This document shows positions 57,756 to 64,000 of a DNA stretch of 64,000 nucleotides, piece after piece (positions within the stretch are counted from its first letter, which is position 1; each line of letters opens with the position of its first letter). The stretch is taken from assembly GCA_947495795.1 (NCBI GenBank), contig CANMAI010000003.1, positions 346,697 through 410,696 of the forward strand. Direction: 5' to 3'. This DNA is from an uncultured Paracoccaceae bacterium (GTDB lineage: Bacteria > Pseudomonadota > Alphaproteobacteria > Rhodobacterales > Rhodobacteraceae). The notes beneath the pieces are model-generated. The model was given only the letters and a program-made list of their open reading frames with translations, did no database searches and was not told the DNA's origin. A program made the position numbers and the translations under genes.

Positions 57756-58559
57756 TCAGAAACGAAGGTTTGGCCCGCATGATGTGAGTTCGCATGATTG
57801 GAATCTGCGCGGTCGCAGCGAAAATCCGGTTTGGTGGACGCGCCGCAGCACAGCCGACCACTGCCGATGTCTCCTATGGGGCCGCTTGCAGGCGGCCCCG
57901 CAGCTTTGGATTTCAATGGCTTCCGCGATGTCCAAAGCGTCTTCAAGTTCAACGCCAAGATACCGGACCCAACGGTCCATCTCTGTATGCCCCAATAGGA
58001 GCTGAACTGCGCGGAGGTTACCTGTCTTCTTATAGATCTGCGTCACTCTCGTCAGCCGCATCGAATGCGTGCCATAGGCGGTCGCGTCCAAGCCGATCGG
58101 CGTGACCCAATCCCGAACGCTCCGCGCGTATTGGCGTATCGAGATGTGCAGGCGCTCATGAAGTCGGCCGGGCCATAGGTACTCGGAGCCAACCATGAGC
58201 TCATCTTCCATCCACTTCTCAACAGAAGCTAGCGTACCTTCGGATATCTCGAAACGCACAGGATTCTGTGTCTTGCTCTGCAGCACCGATGGCCGTTCCT
58301 TGATCTGACCAGACGCCATGACATCGACAACTTTCATCCTCACCAGGTCACAGCCGCGAAGCTTGCTGTCGGTCGCCATGTTGAACAGTGCAGGGTCGCG
58401 GTGGTTCTCGGCCAATTCGAGGCGCACCCCGATTGCCCAGACATGCTTTGGCGTCACCGGTCGTTTCTGACCGAAGATGCGGCCTTTGTTCCAGGAGGAG
58501 CGATGCGCACGAATGGCTGGTAAGCTTGGGTTTCCGTGGATGATCCGCCTAACCGCCAT
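57756..58559 (-). CDS. Tyrosine recombinase/integrase
   Basis: 267 residues from ATG 58559. The catalytic set is present: Arg68 (SKLRGCDL), Lys96 (LQSKTQNP), His165 and Arg168 (THSMRLTR), His191 (LLGHTEMD) and Tyr200 (VRYLGVE). It lacks the usual N-terminal core-binding domain, as is common in this small alphaproteobacterial family. After EIQ near 217 the frame runs on for 50 residues with unusual content (KRPHRRHRQWSAVLRR), whereas the left-hand remnant stops at that point; a lost stop codon is likely. A few residues differ from my memory of the family (WVRY for TVRY), so activity is possible but unproven. Confidence 0.85.
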   Translation of the reverse strand: MAVRRIIHGNPSLPAIRAHRSSWNKGRIFGQKRPVTPKHVWAIGVRLELAENHRDPALFNMATDSKLRGCDLVRMKVVDVMASGQIKERPSVLQSKTQNPVRFEISEGTLASVEKWMEDELMVGSEYLWPGRLHERLHISIRQYARSVRDWVTPIGLDATAYGTHSMRLTRVTQIYKKTGNLRAVQLLLGHTEMDRWVRYLGVELEDALDIAEAIEIQSCGAACKRPHRRHRQWSAVLRRVHQTGFSLRPRRFQSCELTSCGPNLRF

Positions 58560-59150
58560 GCCCTACCACTACGAGAACCCGACGTTGACGATCCATCACA
58601 TCACAGGATGCTGCGGTGCATCCGGGGTCCGGCAGAAACCAAGATTCACCTATGCTGTGGTTCTCGTGATTGTCCGCTTTCGGCAGACGCTAAGTAGGCG
58701 CCTCATTTTGTGCGCGAGCTGCGGACACACAAGATCGAAGGTTCGTCCGCTCCCCTCATTTCAGGACCATGGGCGGCGTTAGAAACAAGATCAGCTCGGC
58801 GAGCGTTGTAATTCGAACGCTAAGAGACTATGTACACTGTACCAAATTGTGGTCTTCTTCGGTAGAGGCGCATCGCCTGCCAGAGTGGACCACGATCTTC
58901 TATCATGAAAATTCAACTGTCACATGCCGTAACAGGGATCTGACGCTTGGGAAGGTTGCCGATGTTATCGCGCACGACCGCATCACCCATGCGTCAGGTT
59001 CATCCGCTTTGGTAGCAGTAAAAACCCACGATTTGCGACCGGACATCGACAGCGAGCTGTCGATCAAACGACTTGGAAACGGCCCTGACGCAATACCTTG
59101 TCAGCATAAAAAAACAGTGAGGCGGCGCTTTCTCCGTCAAAGGATCAAAA
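58560..59150. other. Spacer between recombinase and the Cys-repeat cluster
   Basis: About 590 bases with no supported gene; a 131-codon plus-strand frame has no protein-like features. A perfect 8-base hairpin ATCGACAG-CGAG-CTGTCGAT lies at 59045-59064, about 90 bases before the next gene, possibly in its leader. Confidence 0.35.
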
Positions 59151-59504
59151 ATGACTTTTCCTGAATGGACGAAACCCAGCATCTACGGTGCTTTGGGTGG
59201 CGCGATTGCGGTTTCTATCCTCGGCTTCACTTGGGGCGGCTGGACAACAAACGGCAGCGCCCAAGCCATGGCGCAAGATATGGCAAGTGACGAAGTGACT
59301 TTGGCGATGGTTCCGGTGTGCCTCGGCATTTCAGCAGCCGATCCAGAACGGACAGAGAAGCTCGCAGCTCTTCAGGATCTCTCTGGCTTTGGCCGCCGCA
59401 ATGCGATGATGGAAACAGGTTGGGCAATCCGGCCCGGCTCAGATGCGCCAGACCGTGACCTCGCAGACGCTTGTCTAGCGGGGCTTGAGTTGGATGGATC
59501 ATAA
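59151..59504 (+). CDS. Small membrane-anchored conserved hypothetical protein
   Basis: 117 residues. One N-terminal hydrophobic segment (about 10-32, GALGGAIAVSILGFTWGGW) is followed by a helical soluble part with VTLAMVPVCLGISAADPERT and GFGRRNAMMETGWAIRPGS, including two cysteines. I recall similar short proteins in other alphaproteobacteria but no function. Appears to start the cluster with the Cys-repeat protein. Confidence 0.65.
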   Translation: MTFPEWTKPSIYGALGGAIAVSILGFTWGGWTTNGSAQAMAQDMASDEVTLAMVPVCLGISAADPERTEKLAALQDLSGFGRRNAMMETGWAIRPGSDAPDRDLADACLAGLELDGS

Positions 59505-59550
59505 TTCAAAAGCATCACTGCAATCGTCACAAGCGGTTTGCGGGGCACCT

Positions 59551-60321
59551 ATGTTGGCGGACGCCCGAATATTTTGGGTCGTTTTCATGGGCCCCATCTT
59601 TGCTCTGCTTCTCCTTGCAATGCCTGCACTTGCCCAAACCATGCCAGAAAACGCCAGTGCAAAGAGCTTTGGGGACGGTTGGGAATGCAACACCGGGTAT
59701 CGGCTCATTGGCGACAACTGTGCAGCCATTGTGGTCCCGGAAAATGCGTATGGGACAAACCGCACCTATGGTTCCGGATGGGAGTGTCATCACGGCTATC
59801 GCAAGGCCTATGAAACGGGCTGTGTTGCGGTGGTTGTCCCCGATGGTGGGTTTCTAGACCCTTCTGGCGAACGCTGGCACTGCCTGCGCGGGTTTCTCAA
59901 AATCGACGATTCTTGCCAAGAGGTTGTCGTGCCTGAAAACGGCTATCTGGTGGAAGCATCCTATGGGTCCGCGTGGGAATGTAGACGCGGGTTTGAGAAG
60001 GTGGATGAAAATTGCACTGCAATCGCGGTTCCGATCAACGGATATCTGAACGGTTCTCGCTATGGCCAGCCGTGGACCTGCGAACGTGGGTTTTTCGAAC
60101 AGGACGGTCTGTGCCAAGCCGTAGTCATCCCGGAGTTCGCATATTTTGACGATGCATCTTACGGCGAGGGATGGAAATGCCAGAGGGGATATGAAGCTTC
60201 CGATACAGGCTGCGAAGCGATCGACATCCCCGCAAACGCCCATCTCGACAGGTCTGGAAACCGTTGGAAATGCAACCGGAACTTCCAACAGTCCAAGGGT
60301 CTGTGCGTTCTCAATAATTGA
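59551..60321 (+). CDS. Secreted protein with seven Cys-pair repeats
   Basis: 256 residues from ATG 59551. A signal peptide (about 1-29, ending PALAQ) is followed by seven repeats of 31-33 residues with the pattern W-x-C-x-x-G-[YF] ... C-x-A-[VI]-x-[VI]-P-x-x-[AG]-[YF]. Each repeat has two cysteines about 11 apart, likely one disulfide per unit in the periplasm or outside the cell. The last repeat is short and ends the protein. An earlier ATG at 59494 overlaps the preceding gene but would bury the signal. Function unknown; the downstream DUF1611 gene is 70 bases away. Confidence 0.75.
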   Translation: MLADARIFWVVFMGPIFALLLLAMPALAQTMPENASAKSFGDGWECNTGYRLIGDNCAAIVVPENAYGTNRTYGSGWECHHGYRKAYETGCVAVVVPDGGFLDPSGERWHCLRGFLKIDDSCQEVVVPENGYLVEASYGSAWECRRGFEKVDENCTAIAVPINGYLNGSRYGQPWTCERGFFEQDGLCQAVVIPEFAYFDDASYGEGWKCQRGYEASDTGCEAIDIPANAHLDRSGNRWKCNRNFQQSKGLCVLNN

Positions 60322-60391
60322 GCGCGTCGCACCAAGACGGCCGCTTCAATATCCCGTCGGGCGACAGTCTCGCCATCAAAAGGAAAATACG

Positions 60392-61591
60392 ATGAAAACC
60401 GAAATCCAGTCGGTAGATACCATTCGCCGTCCCATCAGGGGCGCTCAAGCGCCCCCCGAGATCCGTGAGACACCAACACGACCATCTTCGCTCACTAAGA
60501 TCACTGCGCGGCCGACAGCGGTTGTCTATTGCGAGGGCAACTTTGCCAAAATTGATGGCAAGACTGCCAACGGCCTTGTGCGTCATTCAGAAGCCTACCG
60601 GATCGTCTCGGTCATCGACAGCACCCACAGCGGCGAGAACAGCGGGCAGGTTCTTGATGACGTGATCAACAACATACCAATTCTCAAAGACCTAGATGCC
60701 GCTGTCGCCAGCGAAACCTCCATACCTGATACCTTCATCTATGGAATGGCCCCCTCAACAGGGCGGCTTTCGACAGCTGATCGTGGTGTCGTGCTGGATG
60801 CGATCGCGCGCGGTATGAACATCGTCAGTGGCCTGCACGAATATCTGAGCGACGATACCGAAATTGCGCAAGCCGCATCGGAAAGATTGGTCACCATCCG
60901 TGACATCCGCAAGCCCAAGCTTAGCAAAGACATGCGTTTATTCGATGGCAGCGTCGCAAGTGTTGATGCACTGCGTATCGCCGTTCTTGGGACCGATTGC
61001 GCCATAGGAAAGCGGACCACTGCGACGGTCTTGGCCCACGCACTGAACGCAAAGGGCATCAAGACCGTGCTGGTTGGAACAGGCCAGACGGGCCTGATGC
61101 AGGGCGCAAAACATGGTGTGGCCATGGACGCCGTCCCGCCCCAATTCTGCTGTGGCGAACTTGAGGGCGCGATTGTCGCGGCCTCAGAGGCTGAGCAGCC
61201 CGATGTCATCCTGATCGAAGGCCAAGGTGCGTTGAGCCATCCCGCGTTCTGTACATCGGCCTTTATCCTGCGCGGCAGCCAACCGGACGCAGTCATTCTT
61301 CAGCACGCGCCAAAACGCGCCCATCGCTGTGACTTTCCCAACATGCCGATGCCCACACCGGCGAGTGAGATTGCCTTGATCGAGGCGTTTTCCGATACCA
61401 AGGTCATCGGCGTCACGCTCAATCATGAGGGTATGTCCGAAGCCGAGATCACAGACACGATTGCTGGACAGACTGAGAAACTCGGGCTGCCTGTGACCGA
61501 CGCGCTCAGCAGACCAGCGGCACATTTATTGGCGATGGTTGTTGGTGCGTATCCCGGCCTGCAGCATGGAACACCCATGGCCGCGATTTGA
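60392..61591 (+). CDS. DUF1611 (DgcN-like) P-loop protein
   Basis: 399 residues from ATG 60392 behind AAGGA. The first 45 residues are an unusual polar extension. The DUF1611 core has VYCEGNFAKIDGKTANGLVR near 48-67, a P-loop VLGTDCAIGKRTT and LIEGQGALSHPA. Family member DgcN is reported as an N-acetyltransferase in D-glutamate breakdown. Coupled by TTGA to the racemase gene, so a D-amino-acid or related amino-acid pathway is likely. Confidence 0.82.
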   Translation: MKTEIQSVDTIRRPIRGAQAPPEIRETPTRPSSLTKITARPTAVVYCEGNFAKIDGKTANGLVRHSEAYRIVSVIDSTHSGENSGQVLDDVINNIPILKDLDAAVASETSIPDTFIYGMAPSTGRLSTADRGVVLDAIARGMNIVSGLHEYLSDDTEIAQAASERLVTIRDIRKPKLSKDMRLFDGSVASVDALRIAVLGTDCAIGKRTTATVLAHALNAKGIKTVLVGTGQTGLMQGAKHGVAMDAVPPQFCCGELEGAIVAASEAEQPDVILIEGQGALSHPAFCTSAFILRGSQPDAVILQHAPKRAHRCDFPNMPMPTPASEIALIEAFSDTKVIGVTLNHEGMSEAEITDTIAGQTEKLGLPVTDALSRPAAHLLAMVVGAYPGLQHGTPMAAI

Positions 61592-62709
61592 ATAGCCCGC
61601 GCCTGGAAGTTGATCTGCACAAGATACGCCACAACACGCGAACTGTTGTCGAGCGGTTGAAGATACGTGTCATCCGTGTGACCGCAGTGACCAAAGCCGT
61701 GTGCGGACATCCAGCCATCGCCCAGGCCATGCTTGACGGCGGCGCTGCGGGCCTGGCTGAGGCGCGTTTGAGCAATGTGAAGCGGTTACGCCAGGCTGGC
61801 ATGACATGTCCGGTCACCTTGATCAGAACGCCAATGCTGAGTCAGGTCGATGACGTCGTTCAAGTCTGTGAGGCGAGCTACAATACTGAGATAGCTGTGA
61901 TCTCAGCGCTCGCTGCGGCGGCACTCCGGCAAAACACGGTTCACGGCATTGTCCTGATGGTCGAAATGGGTGATCGGCGCGAAGGGATCATGCCAAACGA
62001 CCTTGGCGACGTAGGACAGCAAGTGGTGGATATGCCCGGTGTGACGCTGAAGGGAATTGGGGCCAATTTCGCTTGCCTGAATGGCATTGCCCCAACACCT
62101 GCGAAGATGCAGGCCCTGTCTGATCTTGCCAGTGATCTCGAGGGGCAGTGTGGCCCAGTCCTTCAGACGGTATCTGGCGGCAATTCTGCAAACCTGCCTT
62201 GGGCGATTGGGGGGCATGCCACAGGTCGGATCAACGATCTGCGCATTGGGGAGGCTATACTGCTTGGCGTCGATCCGATCACAGGGGATCAGATTGGTGG
62301 CATGTTTCGAGATGCCTTCACGCTCGTCGCCGAAGTGATGGAGACGGACGCCAAGTCTGTGCGTCCACTCGTCGGCTATAGAGATCCTTCGGTTGCAAAA
62401 ATCCAGCTTGTCCCAAAGAACTCAGAAACGACGCGGATAATTCTTGGCATTGGGCACCAGGACATCGACGCGGCGGGGCTTTCGATGTCGGCGGGCAATA
62501 CTCTTATCGGTGTAACAAGCGATCATCTTGTCATCGGCACGAAAGATGCGGCGCTCTGCGTTGGATCGGAAATGCAGTTTAACATGAACTATGGCGCTTT
62601 GATGCGCGCCATGGCCGCCCCCGATATTCAGATTAATCTACGCAATGATCGCCCCCTGCCAATTGCGCACGATGCCTATGGCCCAAGAAAACATCTCGCA
62701 TTGGTTTGA
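61588..62709 (+). CDS. Alanine/ornithine-racemase-family PLP enzyme
   Basis: 373 residues, starting at TTG within TTGA at the DUF1611 stop. The N-terminal TIM barrel begins PRLEVDLHKIRHNTR and has the PLP lysine in RVTAVTKAVCGHP. Further family signs are MVEMGDRREGIMP, GIGANFACLNG and VSGGNSANLPW. Related proteins racemise ornithine or other amino acids as single-domain or two-domain enzymes. Which amino acid is used here is unknown. Confidence 0.83.
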   Translation: MNSPRLEVDLHKIRHNTRTVVERLKIRVIRVTAVTKAVCGHPAIAQAMLDGGAAGLAEARLSNVKRLRQAGMTCPVTLIRTPMLSQVDDVVQVCEASYNTEIAVISALAAAALRQNTVHGIVLMVEMGDRREGIMPNDLGDVGQQVVDMPGVTLKGIGANFACLNGIAPTPAKMQALSDLASDLEGQCGPVLQTVSGGNSANLPWAIGGHATGRINDLRIGEAILLGVDPITGDQIGGMFRDAFTLVAEVMETDAKSVRPLVGYRDPSVAKIQLVPKNSETTRIILGIGHQDIDAAGLSMSAGNTLIGVTSDHLVIGTKDAALCVGSEMQFNMNYGALMRAMAAPDIQINLRNDRPLPIAHDAYGPRKHLALV

Positions 62710-62758
62710 ACGACCTTGTTCAAACACACGGGGATGCAACCAAAGAGGAGATTGCCAC

Positions 62759-62953
62759 TTGGCAAAGCTGACAAAAACAAGCGTGTTCAAAGCGCAGCGT
62801 CCCAACAATGTGGAAACACCGATGGAAAAGACAACCCGCATCGTTCGAAAGATGGTCGAAGAAGAGGCCGATCAGCGACAAGCCAAGAACGAGCGTCTCC
62901 GCGTTGCGCGCCTCGAACGAGAAGCCAACACGCCGACGAAGCCATCGCGGTAG
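62759..62953 (+). CDS. Small basic hypothetical protein
   Basis: 64 residues from TTG 62759, with GAGGAG eight bases upstream. Highly charged, with one long predicted helix (RIVRKMVEEEADQRQAKNER). No family known. It follows the racemase by 49 bases and may be co-transcribed. Confidence 0.5.
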   Translation: MAKLTKTSVFKAQRPNNVETPMEKTTRIVRKMVEEEADQRQAKNERLRVARLEREANTPTKPSR

Positions 62954-63057
62954 TGCATAGGACAGGTTCACGCATAGCCGCCACATAGCGACAAAGCACG
63001 CTTCGCCCGCGCCTTTCAATCTCCAGGGGCGACTGGACACACCTGAAGGAATTGCAC

Positions 63058-63339
63058 ATGACGCATGCGGACGAGAGCACAACAAAAGTTCATTATATCT
63101 GTCAGACATATGTGGAACAGAGGCTGGGGCGTGACGGGCAAGCAAGCCTCAAGATTGGCAAGCAGTTCCAATATTCCACCGCAGCAGAAGCCCAGAACAG
63201 AGCCGAGCGGGAAGCCCAGTCCGAGGATTGCACCGGTGCTGATGCCTATATGATTAGTGAAGACCCAAACAGTGGCGAAGTCGGATCGCCGAGCTTCCTT
63301 GTCAGGCTTGGGAACGTCCCGGAATTTGATGATTTCTAA
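63058..63339 (+). CDS. Small hypothetical protein
   Basis: 93 residues from ATG 63058 behind AAGGA. The sequence (VHYICQTYVEQRLGRDGQ, FQYSTAAEAQNRAEREAQ) suggests a compact alpha/beta domain with a helical centre. I recognise no defined function. Lies between the racemase cluster and the IS1182 element. Confidence 0.6.
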   Translation: MTHADESTTKVHYICQTYVEQRLGRDGQASLKIGKQFQYSTAAEAQNRAEREAQSEDCTGADAYMISEDPNSGEVGSPSFLVRLGNVPEFDDF

Positions 63340-63697
63340 GAATTGCAAACGGCCTAGGGAGCTGCCCAAAAATGTATTTCGAACGCGACAGACAAGACAA
63401 ACTTTTTGGTGTCTGTAGAACGGGTTGCTCCATTACAAAGGGCCGAGTTCACAGTTGACCGGCCACTGGCGCAGCCGTAGTGAAAACACGCTCCGTCCGC
63501 ACGGAGTGATTTCGCAACCCCAGAGAAGTTACGCATGCAACGAACGGCAAGTTCGCCGGGCCGCGCTGCGGCATCTTGACTGATCGATGGACGGCAGCTT
63601 GCCATCGCCCAAGTTTCTGGAATGCTGCGCTTTGCACCAATGGCAGCTATGACGAGCCACTCCGCAGAATGATAAACTGTGAGTGAATGGCCGGTAT

Positions 63698-64000
63698 GGG
63701 CCGATTGTGTTGAAAAACTCTGCTTGTTTAGTGTGCTGATCGCTGATTCAATTTCGGTATTGATGCGGGAGATTGATCGCGATGATGGGACCAAAGCAGG
63801 AAGCGCAGGCGGCCTTGTTCTATGAGTTCTCGCTTGAGGATCACATCCCGCAGGATCACTTGCTGCGAGCGATTGATCGATTTGTCGATTTGAGCAGCGT
63901 CCGCGTGCATCTAGCGGATTATCATGGCCGCACAGGCCGCCCGTCGATTGATCCCGAACTGATGATCCGCATGCTGTTGGTGGGGTATTGCTTTGGTGTT
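63698..64000 (+). mobile_element. Left end of an IS1182-family insertion sequence, cut by the window edge
   Basis: The terminal sequence GGGCCGATTGTGTTGAAAAACTC at 63698 resembles ends of IS1182-type elements in Rhodobacterales. The transposase start follows about 85 bases later. The right end lies outside. The stretch 63340-63697 before it holds no gene; it contains the inverted repeat CTCCGT-CCGC-ACGGAG near 63490. Confidence 0.7.
63782..64000 (+). CDS. IS1182-family transposase, 3' end outside window
   Basis: The first 73 codons are present. They read MMGPKQEAQAALFYEFSLED at the start and RTGRPSIDPELMIRMLLVGY near the end, the N-terminal DUF772-type domain of IS1182/IS5-like DDE transposases. 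An ATGATG gives two starts one codon apart. No frameshift in the visible part, so the element may be intact. Confidence 0.88.
   Translation, partial: MMGPKQEAQAALFYEFSLEDHIPQDHLLRAIDRFVDLSSVRVHLADYHGRTGRPSIDPELMIRMLLVGYCFGV

Noticed and set aside
52225..58559. Possible prophage
   Set aside because: No capsid, tail, terminase, lysis or phage replication gene is present; only a recombinase and cargo.
58769..59164. 131-codon plus-strand frame before the small membrane protein
   Set aside because: Composition and predicted sequence are not protein-like and no ribosome binding site precedes it.

Overview
The window looks like chromosomal DNA of a marine alphaproteobacterium of the Rhodobacterales (Roseobacter-type). 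The evidence is a eukaryote-like NADP isocitrate dehydrogenase (icd), CckA, an operon joining a corrinoid protein, DUF1638 and betaine-homocysteine methyltransferase, TRAP transport, DUF4328 and DUF1330 proteins, and an IS1182-type transposase. Family assignments come from reading the translated proteins; no database search was run.

From 1 to about 43.2 kb the content is mostly core. In order: the end of a DctD/NtrC-like regulator with no GAFTGA loop; a methyl-transfer block (DUF1638, corrinoid protein, homocysteine S-methyltransferase, SufE) with an Asp/Asn hydroxylase; a lipoprotein; RNase D; a soluble kinase and response regulator pair joined by ATGA; tRNA-Asn; an MBL hydrolase and a membrane histidine kinase; a lipid-degradation operon (phosphotransferase, histidine phosphatase, acyl-CoA dehydrogenase); a cupin; an orphan methylase; rplM-rpsI with a terminator; thioesterase and enoyl-CoA hydratase; heme A synthase; a TrmJ-like methyltransferase; icd; a diguanylate cyclase; alaS; recA; cckA; an RsmB-like methyltransferase with a MAPEG protein; a desaturase; guaB; two sulfotransferase-like proteins; a GT-C-like membrane protein; and a very large zinc-ribbon/nucleotide-cyclase/AAA/TPR protein.

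From about 43.2 to 51.7 kb the content is accessory. A TRAP transporter operon (dctP, hairpin, dctQ, dctM) sits between two broken IS3-family transposase remnants. It is followed by a Tat-exported redox/hydrolase group (ferric-reductase-like membrane protein, intradiol-dioxygenase-fold protein, MBL hydrolase, NmrA-like reductase) divergent from an AraC-type regulator, and by a C-terminal scrap of a serine hydrolase.

From about 52.2 to 58.6 kb lies what I read as a small genomic island. Its left edge carries the last codons of a tyrosine recombinase; its right end carries a related recombinase with all catalytic residues visible. Between them are a DUF4123 protein (type VI secretion adaptor family), a 663-residue polymorphic effector ending in an HExxH zinc-metallopeptidase-like domain, a 114-residue candidate immunity protein, a BLUF blue-light sensor and a 2OG-Fe(II) oxygenase. 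The adaptor, effector and immunity genes are tightly packed (TGATG, then TGA-T-ATG). No T6SS structural gene is present. This triad is the best candidate for an undescribed system.

From 59.1 to 64 kb lies a five- or six-gene group: a small membrane protein, a secreted protein with seven Cys-pair repeats, a DUF1611 P-loop protein translationally coupled (TTGA) to an alanine-racemase-fold PLP enzyme, and two small proteins. The window ends inside an IS1182-family element.
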